Origin: Siphonodentalium dalli
Taxonomy: Eukaryota > Mollusca > Scaphopoda > Gadilida > Siphonodentaliidae
Length of the DNA stretch: 64,000 nt
Assembly: GCA_032622095.1 (NCBI GenBank)
Contig: CP136064.1
Coordinates: 248,839,827-248,903,826, forward strand
Reading direction: 5' to 3'
How positions within the stretch are numbered: the first letter of the stretch is position 1; each line of letters begins with the position of its first letter. A program made the translations under genes and the position numbers. This document shows, one piece after another, positions 45,497 to 56,528 of this stretch. The notes below the pieces were generated by a model. That model was not told the DNA's origin, did not search any database, and was given only the letters and a program-made list of their open reading frames with translations.

Positions 45497-48400
45497 GCCC
45501 TTACCGAAATCACAAGCCCTCGGTAAGCATTCAGGAAGGATTCGAATGCTTACAAATGAAGACTTAAATGAATCCTTATCTCAATCAATGCAATGGGCCA
45601 GTTACAGGCAAAATAAGCACTCGAAACAGAATTTAGCCCTCAATAGGGCCGACTTATTTAAATGAGCTAAGTACTCCCATAAGCACTCGAAGGCTTATTA
45701 AGCCTTCGAGGGTTTAGCTCATTTAAATAAGTCGACCCTATAGAAGGCTTGTTGGTTCCCGTAAGCACTCGAAGGCTAAATAAGACTTCATAATTTGCAT
45801 ATAAGGCTTCGAGGGCTTATATTTAAGGCTTCGAAGCCTTATATGCAAATGATGAAGGCTTAAATGAAGCCTTACGAACCATGTCTCGAATCCTTAAATT
45901 GGTCCCCGAATGCTAAAGATTATGGTGAAATGATGGCCTGTTTTCATAGAGTTACCTATACTGCATGGAAATGAGGGATAACTCTATGCAGGATGCATGG
46001 GAATATGGGTGGTGTCATCAAAATTGGATATCCTTTCTGGAGATGCTAGAAATAACAAAACAATTATGAAGTGATAACAATTTTATATTTGTGAAATGAA
46101 CAATTTTGAGTATATATGTATATCAAGAATTTATGTTAGCTGTCACTATCATTTCCATGTTTAATGCAATTTGATTTCTGTACTCTCAGGCTCCGTGTAG
46201 GTCGCCCCTAGCTAATAAATTGTTTAGGATATATGTCAATTCCACTGGCGATGCATGCAGTCTCAGTCTTTTCTGGGAGTCGTTTTCAAATTCTGAAATG
46301 AGAAATAGTAAACAAATTTTAAATTATGTTTACATCAGAAATAACTGAAATGATATTATTATGTTTCAGAAAATGAGTTACGTGAATGATACAGTTGTTT
46401 GTAAATTTATCAAAATTGTATTGGACTGAATATTAATATTTTTAGCTAGCATTGAACTATTAAAATGCCCAAAAAATGATATTGGTGATGTTTTTTGTGG
46501 ATTTAACATCCGATAAACCAACCTTTGAGTGATAATCAGTTTATGATATCATTATGCAGGCATATCCAAAATTGAGATTAGATAGCTGATTAGATATTCT
46601 AAATGTGTGCATTAACTGGAAGGAAATGGTTCAAATAATAAGAAAATAAGATATCCAATTTATAATATAATGCTAGTTTTATAATGCTAATTTAACTTAC
46701 TTTTTGCCCTTTGCTGTCATTTTCTTGTTAAATAGGAAATCATTGGACCAGCGATATGGTTTCATATAGGTTCCTATATCAATATTGCTCCTATAGGATA
46801 TACATCCAACATGGCGGCGCGTCCCGTATCCAATCACGTGATTAAGAACGCTCTATATTACTTAAGTTTTGGAACCCATTGGCTCCCCTGCATTTAAATT
46901 ACCATAGGTTCAAACAAGACGTGTATAATCAATATGCCAACATTATCTTCCTCTGAAATTGATGTTACCATGCATATACTAATAATTAATTAATTATGAA
47001 TAATAAATAGATTATGTACACTGAAAATTCATAAAACACCAGAAGTCCACACAACCTTTTTAGTATTTACCCAAATATCAATTCATGCAGTTAATTGTCA
47101 ACAGATGGAGATTGTCAGTTTAAAAATCAATGCACAAAATTGAGCAGTTATTTTAAAGTCACAGAAAAATTATGATACCATGCATCTATTTAATGCTGAA
47201 TTTTTTAAATAACAGTTAAATAGATGGTATAATTATTTTCTTTGCTGACCCCAACATTATTTTTGTAACTCCATGCAAATTGTAATGCTGACAATTAATT
47301 GACCTGTATCTGTCAGGCAACCTCAGCAAAATTTCATATTTTTTGGTCTGACCTGTCAATTTAAAATGTTATTAACTATAAATTAAATTGCCAGTGATTT
47401 ATAATACTTAAATTACGAATAAAGTATTTATATAAACATCATCCTATATGTTATAATTTGATAAAATAAATGCAAAGTATATACTCACCTGAATTTAAAC
47501 TATCAGTAAATAATCCTGAATGTGACATAAAGAAAACCAATATAAACCTTGACTTCCCATTGTGAGCTATCCACAGTTCGTGAATTTGAGAAAATTCCAT
47601 CTGGTCTCAATTTGCATTGAGGGCAAGTCAAGGTGATTACATAACAGGTACTCATAGACACAGAGTAAAGCAGTTGTCCCAATTAAATAGTAGGATTGAT
47701 TACAATGTTAAAGTGATTTATTACTGGCAATGAGATGAATCAGACTTATACAGGGATGTGCATGGCTAGAGGGTCTCCATTGTTCACCTTGGAATTTCCA
47801 ACTACATTTCCTCCCTTGCACCAAACCCCCAAAATTGCACCCTCCCCCTTGGGCTTTGCTTTTTCTCAATTGGTACCTTGGATGATATAGACTAGCTGTT
47901 CTGAATTATCAGTGGGCCAACATATCTTGAGAAAAATATAGAGATCTTGAGAAAATTGCAAAATCTCCTATAAAATTATTTATTGCTTTAGGTTGTCTCA
48001 AAATGTTCTTATCCATGGCAATTTTCCTATAGGAAATACGGTCCTATAATTTTCCTAATGTGATTCGTCATTTCCAATATGATTCCTATAGGTTCCTATA
48101 TGACATTTCCATATGGGTCCTACAAGTTGAAAAATTATTAATTGTATTAATTATTTAATTAATTTTAATTTATTAAAATTCGGATTAAACCACAATATTT
48201 ACACCATGTGAAAGCTTGACAAATTCTGAATATTTTCAAATGTATATTGCCAAACAAATTGTTAAAACTACAAATTTGCCAAATAATTATTAATTTTTCC
48301 ATATATTTCTCCATGTTGGACTTGGTTAATTTGCAGCTTCAGATTCAGAACAGTTTTGTATTGAAATATTCTAAGTCGAGCATCGAGGGCTAAGAGGCCA

Positions 48401-48790
48401 ACAATATATTGAAGCCTTAATTTGAATGCTGATTTTAGAGTCATTTGTCTGGCTGAAGTCTAAATTTTATTAGTTAACAGAAAATGTTAGCCTTCGCCAC
48501 AAGCCCTCATTTTCCAGAGTGCTTATGTGGGAGACCTAAGGATTCGATTCCTTATCGAGTGCTTATACCTGCACTGCATCTTAATCACTCGAGTCCTAAG
48601 CGAGTGCATTCGAGTCCTAAGCGAGTGCTTACTGTGATCGATATAAGCACTCGAGTCCTAAGCGAGTGCTTACTGTGATCGATATAAGCACTCGAGTCCT
48701 AAGCGAATGCTTATTGTGATTGACATAAGCACTCGAATCCTTGGCGAATCCTTGTTGAAGGCTTATTAAGCCTTCATGCTCGGTAAGGGT
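45497..48790. mobile_element. Candidate large non-autonomous DNA transposon
   Basis: The left end has CCCTTACCGA (45499) and the right end the inverse TCGGTAAGGG (48780). Both ends carry many direct and inverted copies of AAGCACTCGA / GAAGGCTTA words (45500-45900 and 48500-48780), like subterminal transposase-binding arrays. The 2.5-kb middle is AT-rich with no coding capacity. I could not fix a target duplication, so two separate repeats are the alternative. Confidence 0.45.
48583..48740 (+). repeat. 41-bp tandem repeat, about 3 copies
   Basis: Unit ACTCGAGTCCTAAGCGAGTG plus CTTACTGTGATCGATATAAGC, itself containing short palindromes (CACTCGAGTC, ATCGAT). Confidence 0.9.
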
Positions 48791-48969
48791 GTTCTTAATA
48801 GCGCACAGTATTTCTCATTGAATGAGATGTGTGGAGGATTATCTAAACAAGGTCCTGGCAGAGTGAAATTAATCCTCGCATCTCACGAGAGGAGAAACAT
48901 TATACTCTACTCAGAACAGTTGTGTTTGTTGTCGTCAAAAAAAAGTTATTTCTGGAAACTATAGAAATG

Positions 48970-49450
48970 AGCGGTGTCCGTCCACTGTCTGAAATGTTTG
49001 TTGTCCAGATGATAACTTGAATACTACTTGACAGAATTTGATGAAACTTGGTATGTGTCCTTCATATGAGAAAGTCCTGATCAAGTTCTAATTTGGATCC
49101 AGTGCAACCTTTTCTAGCTGGTTATTTATTTCTGATGGAGTTATACCCATTTTTTAACCTATAATTTGTCTACTATTTTGTTGTCCAGATGTTAACTTGA
49201 ATAGAATTTCACACAATTTGATGAAACTTAGTATGTGGCCTTCATATGAGAAAGTCCCAATTAAGTTCAAATTTGGATCCGATCCAACCATTTCTGGGGG
49301 AGTTATGCCCCTTATTGTCCAGATGATAACTCAAGTTATGATTATCCAATTGCTTTCAAATTTAGTACATGTATGTGGATTAATCACATGAAAATACAGG
49401 TCAAGTTCAAATTTTGGTTTTGTCTGACCATTTCTGATAGAGATATTACC
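48970..49450 (+). repeat. Dispersed repeat, three loose tandem copies
   Basis: Copies share TTGTCCAGATGATAACTTGA, TTTGATGAAACTTGGTATG, CCTTCATATGAGAAAGTCC and AAATTTGGATCC. Related in style to the 38930 and 43610 repeats but distinct in sequence. Confidence 0.7.
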
Positions 49451-49519
49451 CTTTTTTTTTTACTTTCTTTACTTTTCCAAAATAAACCACAAAATGAAAA
49501 ATATTGTTAAACTTATATA

Positions 49520-49734
49520 CAGTAATACCCTAAATAATTGACTCCTTAACCACAGCAGAATTATGGCTAATTTTTCAGGATTTAGTCGGAAATATGGCTT
49601 GTTGCCATTTATTGGAAAGCTCTCTGGGAGAGTTTTCCGATGAATGTCAACAAGCCATATTTCCGACTAAATCCTGGAAAGTTACCCATAATTCCGCTAT
49701 GGTTAAGGAGTTAATTATTTAGGGCATTATACTG
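49520..49734. mobile_element. TA-flanked hairpin MITE (family T)
   Basis: 215 bp, TA both sides, start CAGTAATACCC, end GGGCATTATACTG with two extra bases. Some unpaired changes. Confidence 0.9.
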
Positions 49735-49918
49735 TAGGAATACCACTTCCCCATCCTAATATATAAATTCATAAATAACTAACAAAAAGCAAAAAAGAAC
49801 AGAACAAACTCACAACAAATAACTGATAAATTTTGAGATGGACTCATATGACAATATGAACCATGCCCATTGCCTGATTTCATTCATTGGGAATGCATAA
49901 ATATCTCTTCTGTTGCAG

Positions 49919-50236
49919 CATGTGGTGGCCAAGCCGACATCCTCTTCATTCTCGACTCATCTGGAAGTGTCGGAGAAACCAACTTCAGACGTGCTCTCAA
50001 CTTCACTTACAACCTGGTTGACGACCTTGACATTGACAGTGGTAACTTCAGGATAGCCATGCTGACCTTCAGTGACCAGGCACGACGAGAGTTTGACCTT
50101 GATGAATACAATAATAAAAATGACATCGAGGAGGCTCTCATGAACATACCTTACACGTATGGTTCAACACACACAGCAGATGCGCTGCGTATGGCTCGAA
50201 TGGAAATCTTCACTGATTTTGGAGGAGATAGGACAA
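49919..50236 (+). CDS. VWA domain, first exon of two
   Basis: 106 residues, phase 1 (CTGTTGCAG/CATGTG and GGACAA/gtaaga). CGGQADILFILDSSGSVGET has a perfect metal-site DSSGS and a leading Cys. Then FRIAMLTFSDQARREFDLDE, STHTADAL (Thr kept), and MEIFTDFGGDRT at the junction. The domain finishes in the exon at 51430. Unlike the upstream linker-type VWAs, this one looks fully competent for metal binding. The 3' end of the exon is tandemly copied downstream (50237-50600). Confidence 0.95.
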
Positions 50237-50600
50237 GTAAGATTTGAATTTAAACCCCCTCACTGCTGACGAGCTGCGTATGGCTCAAATGAAAATCTTC
50301 ACTGATTTCGGAGGAGATAGGACAAGTAAGATTTGAATTTAAACCCTCACTGCGTATGGTTCAAATGAAAATCTTCACAGATTTCGGAGGAGATAGGACA
50401 AATAAGATTTAAATTTAACCTCCTTACTGCTGATGCGCTGCGTATGGCTCGAATGGAAGTCTTCGCTGATTTCAGAGGAGATAGGACAAGCAAGATTTAA
50501 ATTTAACCCTCTTTAATACTGCCGACGTGCTGTGAATGACTTGAATGGAAATCTTCACTGATTTCAGAGGAGATAGGACAAGTAAGATTTAAATTTAACC
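50181..50600 (+). repeat. Tandem copies of exon 3' end plus splice donor
   Basis: Five units of about 85-100 bp: GCGCTGCGTATGGCTCGAAT, GGAAATCTTCACTGATTT, GGAGGAGATAGGACAA/gtaaga, ATTTGAATTTAAACC. Unit 1 is the real exon end (donor at 50237). Later donors: intact GTAAG at 50326 and 50582, destroyed (ATAAG) near 50402, GCAAG at 50490. Confidence 0.95.
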
Positions 50601-51429
50601 CCTTCACTGCTAAATGATGCCACAACGTTGTGTGCTAGGTCGTTGACATTAATCACATTATGTCCATTTTGCAGTAATAAAATGTAACGGGAATATCCCG
50701 AAAACCCATAAAACTGACTCCACTGAAAGGTAATGATAATTCACAATCCTGGAACAGTGGATCACCATATGCTGTCGATATAAATACAATCGTTCCGATG
50801 CACCCATTTTCTCAATTGCAGTTATGAATAATGGCCAATTGCTAATGTGCTGAAGTCTTTGGTCCGTACTCAGTACGGACGTATAGGACACAGCATTACA
50901 TGTATATTTATACCTCATTTTTTTTTTTACTGTTTTGCACCATCTGCCCATTGGGGCATCCGTGTGTAGGTGCGTCCATTCATTTTTCCATCTGTCTGTG
51001 CAGATATCTCAAACACCGGTTGTCTGATCTGAATGAAATTTGGTATGGATGTTCACTACTATGAGGACATTATACGGATTGTTCAATCAATTTTTTTCTA
51101 GATTTTGCGTTCTAGCGTTATTCATCTTTGTTTATCTGGAAATGTTGGCTTTTTTGTTCGTCCGAGCTGTTATCTCCACAATGAATCTCAATTTGGTATG
51201 GATATTCACAACTATGAGGGCAATCAATTGAGTATTCAGTCGTTTTTTTTCCGTTCTAGAGTTATTATCTGGAAGTGTTGTTTTTTTGTCTTTATCTCCA
51301 CCACCGGTTGATGGATATCAATGAAATTTGGTATGGGTGTTCACTACTTTGATGGCAATCAATTGAGTGTTCAATCGTTTTGTTCATATTTTCCTTTCTA
51401 GAGTTAATGTTCTTCTGTTTTTCTTACAG
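50237..51429 (+). other. Intron 14
   Basis: Begins with four decayed copies of the preceding exon end (to about 50600), followed by unrecognised DNA and the dispersed repeat at 50960-51420. Most other VWA domains here have no intron at this position. Confidence 0.8.
50960..51420 (+). repeat. Dispersed repeat (same family as 38930-39420)
   Basis: Three loose copies with GAATGAAATTTGGTATGGAT, TTCACTACTATGAGGACATT and GTTCTAGCGTTATTCATC. It ends within 10 bases of the pyrimidine tract of the next exon. Confidence 0.8.
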
Positions 51430-51678
51430 CTGCACCAAATTTGGTTGTGATTATCACTGATGGTCAATCCAACATAAACCACCTGGAGACCTTACCCGAG
51501 GCATCAAGACTGAAGCATGCTGGCATTACCATTGTAACTGTTGCCATTGGTTTCACACAGGAGACGGCTGAATTACTCGGTCTGACATCACCACCCGTGG
51601 CTGAGAATCTCTTCCGAGCTGAGAGCTACCGTGCGCTGGCTGAAATCGAGCACAGGCTTGTTGATCCGATCTGTACAG
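51430..51678 (+). CDS. VWA domain, second exon of two
   Basis: 83 residues, phase 1 (TTTTTCTTACAG/CTGCAC and TGTACAG/gtaaga). Completes the domain begun at 49919: APNLVVIITDGQSN has the canonical TDG Asp, then ITIVTVAIGFTQETAELLGL and LVDPICTG with a closing Cys that probably pairs with the Cys at the domain start, as in matrilin-type VWAs. Followed by an EGF exon. The open frame past 51678 is intron. Confidence 0.95.
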
Positions 51679-52160
51679 GTAAGAAGTTCCTAAGAAATAT
51701 TATAGACCTCAGAGAAAAAAAAAATATATCTATTAATTACACCATGCACAAATGAGTTGCTTCATGTATTCAAACAAAAAACTGTAGGTATTCTTTTTAT
51801 TATATGCACCTTATTAATGCTAAAATTTGCTCAAATATGCGGTAATTTCACTTTTAATAGTACAACAATACTCAGAAAGAAACAACAGGTTGACCCAAAT
51901 TTCTAAAAAGCTACAGTGATATAACAAAATTGTATTTCACTATGGCTTCGGAGAGGTACATACTATGATCTATGTTTCAAGAATTTTCAGCTATTTTATA
52001 GGCAAGCATATAAGAAAACAATATAACACAGATATAGCCTCCTATTCTTGTTTAATTTTTCCCATCATTACAGATGTTGATGATTCATTGCTATATAACA
52101 CAGATAACAATATAACACAGATATAGCTTCATATTATCATTAAATTTTCCATCATTACAG
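51679..52160 (+). other. Intron 15
   Basis: 482 bp, AT-rich, with a direct duplication of about 90 bp covering the acceptor region of the next exon (decoy acceptor at 52073). No mobile element seen. Confidence 0.75.
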
Positions 52161-52274
52161 ATGTTGATGATTGTAGTCCTAACCCATGCCGGAACAATGG
52201 ATTCTGTGTTGATGGACTCCGCGGACATACCTGCATCTGCATGGAGGGCTTCCATGGTCCAAACTGCGATAGAA
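52161..52274 (+). CDS. EGF-like domain exon
   Basis: 38 residues, phase 1 both sides (ATCATTACAG/ATGTTG and GATAGAA/gtatgt), the classic EGF exon form. Reads DVDDCSPNPCRNNGFCVDGL then a HTCICMEGFHGPNCDR tail: six Cys in EGF spacing. DVDDC fits the calcium-binding start consensus, but the mid-domain N/D and aromatic positions are not clearly conserved. Lies between two VWA domains as in matrilin-like proteins. Confidence 0.95.
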
Positions 52275-52318
52275 GTATGTAACATGCACATTCTCCAGTC
52301 CGTGTCAATTTTATAATA

Positions 52319-52530
52319 CAGTAATGCTCTAAGTAATCGACTTCTTAACCACAGCAGAATTATGGGTAACTTTTCAGGATTTAGTCGGAAATATGGCTTG
52401 TTGCATTCATTGGAAAGCTCTCCCCGAGAGCTTTCCGATGAATGGCAACAAGCCATATTTCCGACTAAATCCTGAAAAGTTACCCATAATTCTGCTGTGG
52501 TTAAGAAGTCGATTATTTAGAGCATTACTG
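52319..52530. mobile_element. TA-flanked hairpin MITE (family T)
   Basis: 212 bp, TA both sides, starts only about 45 bp after the EGF donor. Centre CTCTC-CCC-GAGAG; outer arms of the CTCTAAGTAATCGACTTC subtype. Confidence 0.92.
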
Positions 52531-53108
52531 TAGGCATCACCAGGGACCAGCCTGGAGGTTTCAAAATGGGAGAAGTCTTCTCCCTGTTTGGTTAATATGA
52601 ATCGTACGTGACACGTAGTGGAGCAACCACTCATGATGTGCCTCAAATTTGCCTTTTTTCGGCGACATAACGCTAAGAATAATTTATGTAACATGCAGTG
52701 GTCACGACAGAGACGACATGCCAAATTGACAAGATGTGTCGTGGATTGTAAAATCTTGTCTGGATTATCGTCATGACTTCTTCATTTTTCGTTTTCATTA
52801 AGCTGACCAACGAAATTGGTCTAAATGAAATTAACAGACTTAAATCACATGTGAATTCTTCGTAAGTTGTGAAATAGTTACTTTCATTTTTATCGCGATG
52901 CTTCATTTCCAATTCCGCGTTTTTGCAATCTCCGCACGTTTGCTAACCGGAAGTCACATGACAATTTCTCCAAAATCTATACCTGCGATCTTGAAATATC
53001 ACTGATGAATATAGAAAAATATATATGATGTCATTCACCTGCCTTAGGTATAAGCACCCTTGGTGGTTGCTATTAGGGAGGTGGACTGTAATCATGGAGA
53101 AGTGATAT

Positions 53109-53506
53109 GAGGCCCCCACCCCCCCCCCCCCCCCTTTTCGTACGCCGTATTCCATGCCCTGTTATGAGGTACGCCGTATTCCGGCCCCCCTGTTAGGAGG
53201 TATTCGGTATTCCAAAAATACCGGTATTCGTACACCGACCTTCGACACCTTCCAAAAAATGATCATAATAATAATATAAATGCGATTTTTGTCACAATAA
53301 ATTCACGGTTTGACATACAGATCGTCGATCATCGTCATTTTAGATCATATTAGACGTGGACACTGCGGGATGACCGGCGTTCATACGGCAATAGAAAATT
53401 TATCCGGAAAATTCCATATGGCTGTTAACTGGTATTCCGTATTCCACCCTCTGTGTTAAGTGGTATTCCGTATTCCAGGGGGGGGGGGGGTGGGGGTGGG
53501 GGCCTC
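53109..53506. mobile_element. Palindromic element with GAGGCCCCCACC ends, 6-bp target duplication
   Basis: 398 bp, perfect 12-bp inverted ends GAGGCCCCCACC, flanked by TGATAT (53103-53108 and 53507-53512). Subterminal C/G runs and inverted GGTATTCCGTATTCC / GGAATACGG motifs. Superfamily not assigned. It interrupts a dispersed repeat whose uninterrupted relative is near 30985-31000. Confidence 0.8.
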
Positions 53507-54213
53507 TGATATGTGCTGAAGTTCAATTTACACCACAACATCACCCTTCTGTGATCCAATAAGTATCTTGCAACACAAGATCCGCAGCTTATGCGGAAAT
53601 GTCACTTTAATGATATAAACTTGCATCTAGATTAATGGTTAACTTGCATTTTCCATATAAACATAATCTGAAATAGTTATCAAATCTTAATCGGAATGTA
53701 TACAATGATACATCCATAGAATTGTACATGCATGCGATGTTAGTTTCTTTCAAAAATAGTTACACTGAAATTCCTTTCATGCCTCATAGAAACAAACCTG
53801 CGACTTAATTTGAGGACCTCTATATGCTATGTGCTGGCGTCGAGCCAATTATGTTTGAGATTTGATCGATATCGTGATTTTGAATATGCTGTAAATTGCT
53901 GATTCGCATGTCCCTAATGCTAGAAATACATAACATTCTGATGGGGAGGTCTGATAATTCTCAACTGGTGTATAAAACGTTTTGATGTGGTGGGCCAAAA
54001 ATCCTGCAGTGAAGAGGAGATGAGGAAGTTTCATAAAAAAAAAATTTCGTTACCATTTGGTGATGTAACAAAATCAGTAATAACTATTTTGATACTTCAA
54101 TTAGCTTCATATATATTAATAATAGTTCTTTTAGTGAACTTTAACAATTCTTGAGAAAAAATTAATTTATTAATTGACAATGTGTTAAAACTGATTTATT
54201 TGTGTAATTACAG

Positions 54214-54774
54214 CATGTGGTCCTGCAGCTGATGTAGTCTTCATTCTCGATTCGTCATCTTCTGTCGGTTCTGACAGCTTCCGGGAGATTAAAGACTACG
54301 CTGAGTACTTAGTCCGCGAGATGCGCATCGAAGAATGTAACTTCATCCTTGGGGCTGTCAAATACAGTTCATCTGCGCTCATCCAGTTTGACCTTGGCAC
54401 ATACAAGGACACAGAAGGAAATGCCAGAGCCATGGACAGAATACACTATACTTATGGACGAGCCAACATGGCTAATGCTATTAGCGTAGTCAGACAGAAG
54501 ATGTTCAATGGCGTTAACGGAGACCGACCCGGTGTACGAGATGTCGCCATTCTTTTGACAGATGGCTTGAGTGACCTCAATGCAGACAGAACACTACAGG
54601 AAGCAGATTTGGCTATCACTAGTGGTATTAAGCTCATCCCGGTTGGCGTTCATCTGAAGAATCGTGAAGATGTTGACTCCATTTCTTTCTCACAGGGATT
54701 AACTACAATTGAAGCCAATGGCGAAAGGTCCATGGAGGAAATCAGCAATGAAGTTATCGAAATGATCAGGAAAG
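54214..54774 (+). CDS. VWA domain exon
   Basis: 187 residues in one exon, phase 1 (GTAATTACAG/CATGTG and AGGAAAG/gtaaaa). CGPAADVVFILDSSSSVGSD has a full DSSSS motif and a leading Cys; ILGAVKYSSSALIQFDL follows. The usual metal-site Thr is Met (RANMANAI), and DVAILLTDGLSDL keeps the TDG Asp. IPVGVHLKNREDVDSISFS then EISNEVIEMIRKG. No closing Cys. Flanked by EGF exons at 52161 and 56529. Probably an extracellular adhesion module with a slightly altered metal site. Confidence 0.95.
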
Positions 54775-54799
54775 GTAAAATCAGATTTATTTATATTAT

Positions 54800-55150
54800 T
54801 TAGTAAAGCTATCCCACATGGCAGGCTAGCAACACCAAATTCACCCTCTGGGAACTTAATCTGCTTAGGCCTCAACTGCTATGGGAGATCTAGGATCAGA
54901 TTGAAGTTCCCCAGTTGAAGTTGGTGATGTTCACCCATTAGTCACCTCGATTATGCATTTTATCTTATGCATATTAGGGGATATAGAAACTTCCCAGAAG
55001 GGAAAAAGTAACTAAAATCAATTTTATTTTGAGACTATAGATACTTCACAGAAGATGATACCTGAGCAGAATGAGGTCCCCAGAAGTGGGCTAGCATCAC
55101 CAAGTTCACCCTGTGGGGACCTCATTCTGAAAATTACAGACACACTATTT
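54800..55150. mobile_element. hAT-like MITE (family H), long form, both ends eroded
   Basis: Reverse orientation relative to 24742-25177: hairpin half, spacer with GGGATATAGAAACTTCCCAG, then hairpin with CCCAGAAGTGGGCTAGCATC. It stops at CACACTATTT just before the terminal CAAGGCTTG. Confidence 0.8.
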
Positions 55151-55174
55151 GGATCCCATGAGTAGTGAAATTAA

Positions 55175-55370
55175 CCCTTTCTAAATTATACACATTAGAA
55201 TAGTCTATTATTTACTGGGAGGGATGTTCAGGTGATAAAAGCAGATGACAGATGGACGAAAACCTAATACAAGAGCAGAGGGATAAATATTTGGTGGTCA
55301 TTTGTTGAACTTGTTATCTGAACATTCCATAAGGTAACTACTCATCAATGAGTATTTCGTATAGAATGGT
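55175..55370. mobile_element. TTAA-flanked element, family P5
   Basis: TTAA at 55171-55174 and 55371-55374, ends CCCTTTCTA and TAGAATGG. Right part GTTATCTGAACATTCC matches the unit amplified at 20430-20884; GGATGTTCAGGTGATAA near the left is its inverse. No cassette palindrome. Confidence 0.75.
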
Positions 55371-55385
55371 TTAACTCAATGTGTA

Positions 55386-55590
55386 CACTAATGCTCTAAA
55401 TAATCGACTCCTTAACCACAGCGGAATTATGGGTAATTTTTAGTCGGAAATATGGCTTGTTGCCATTCATCGGAAAGCTCTCAGTGAGAGCTTTCCGATG
55501 AATGGCAACAAGCCATATTTCCGACTAAATCCTGAAAAATTACCCATAATTCCGCTGTGGTTAAGGAGTCGATTATTTAGAGCATTACTG
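55386..55590. mobile_element. TA-flanked hairpin MITE (family T)
   Basis: 205 bp, TA both sides, start CACTAATGCTC, centre CTCTC-AGT-GAGAG. A small left-arm deletion (after GGGTAATTTT). Confidence 0.9.
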
Positions 55591-55620
55591 TAGTCGGAAG
55601 GTTGAAATTACTCTAAATCG

Positions 55621-56494
55621 AAGCCTTGAAATATTGTGTCTGACATTTGCAGAATGGGGTCCCCGGAGGGTGAAATTAGTGATGCTACACTGATGTGCGG
55701 GCTAACATAACCAAATTCACCCTCTGGGGACCTCATTCTGCTTAGGCCTCATCTTCTGGGAAGTATATATAGTCTCAAATTAACATTGTTTTTAGTTACT
55801 TTTTTCCTTCTGTTCAGTTTATATATACCCTAATTTGCAGAAGATAAAATGCATAATCGAAGTGACTAATGAGTTAACATCACCAACTTCATTCGTGGAG
55901 CTCCGTTGTCCAGTGGTTACCGTGTCGGACATCTATTCGCTGTAAACACATCGATATGGTGTTCGCAGCATGTCGCCGGTCATTGAGTCTTCACACAGCA
56001 GTGGCTTGGCCGCTTTGAGTGATGTGCAATTGTCGGATTGCTCGCTGTTTCAAAACCCGTGCTAAGTTGTGACCCTTGAGCAAGGTCGCTCGTACTGTGT
56101 CGGCTTCACATCACTCATGTGTTATACAAGTACCAGTCAGCTTGTCATACTGATAAGTATCAGAGCATATTCTGATCAAACTAGAGCAGCGCCTGAAATG
56201 GCTGCAGCCTGTTGATTGGTTGGCTTGTACAAATGACTGGGGTAATATTGTACCAAGCATGTTAGAGCAAGTAATTGGTTAATCACTATATAAAACTGGT
56301 CATTATTATTATTATTATTTTAACATCAACTGGGCAATATAAATCAGATCTTAGCTCTCCCATAGCAGTTGAGGTCTGAGCAGAATGAGGTTGCCAGAGG
56401 GTGAATTTGGTGATGTTATAGCCCACAGTGCGGGATAAATTCACCCTCTGGGGACCTCATTCTGAAAATGTCCAACACACTATATAAATGCTTG
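55621..56494. mobile_element. hAT-like MITE (family H), long form, split by a SINE
   Basis: Starts AAGCCTTGAAATA and ends near ATAAATGCTTG. The two hairpins and spacer match 24742-25177, but the spacer is interrupted at 55894-56321. Confidence 0.85.
55894..56321 (+). mobile_element. tRNA-type SINE
   Basis: About 428 bp. The head GGAGCTCCGTTGTCCAGTGG holds an A-box-like TGTCCAGTGG, and about 40-50 bp later GGTGTTCGCAGC resembles a B box. The body is GC-rich compared with its surroundings and the tail is (ATT)n at 56302-56320. Flanked by AACTTCA / AACATCA, a 7-bp imperfect duplication of the host element spacer. The central domain is not assigned. Confidence 0.75.
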
Positions 56495-56528
56495 ATGACA
56501 CTAATAACACATTTTTCCATCTTTACAG

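Larger units (their letters stand above)
43296..49918 (+). other. Intron 13
   Basis: 6.6 kb. Holds dispersed repeats (43610-44250 and 48970-49450), a truncated hAT-like element (44262-44461), a P1 fragment (44827-44876), a 20-bp minisatellite (45001-45320), a 3.3-kb candidate element with repeat-rich ends (45497-48790) and a T element (49520-49734). No exon seen. Confidence 0.7.
52275..54213 (+). other. Intron 16
   Basis: Contains a T element (52319-52530), a dispersed repeat similar to 30920-31070 that is split by an element with GAGGCCCCC ends (53109-53506), and 53600-54200 without recognised content. Confidence 0.7.
54775..56528 (+). other. Intron 17
   Basis: Almost wholly mobile DNA: hAT-like (54800-55150), a TTAA element (55175-55370), a T element (55386-55590) and a hAT-like element split by a SINE (55621-56494). 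Little unique intron remains. Confidence 0.8.

Noticed and set aside
55900-55980. Functional tRNA gene
   Set aside because: A- and B-box-like motifs are present, but no cloverleaf can be drawn and the unit continues into a SINE body with an (ATT)n tail.
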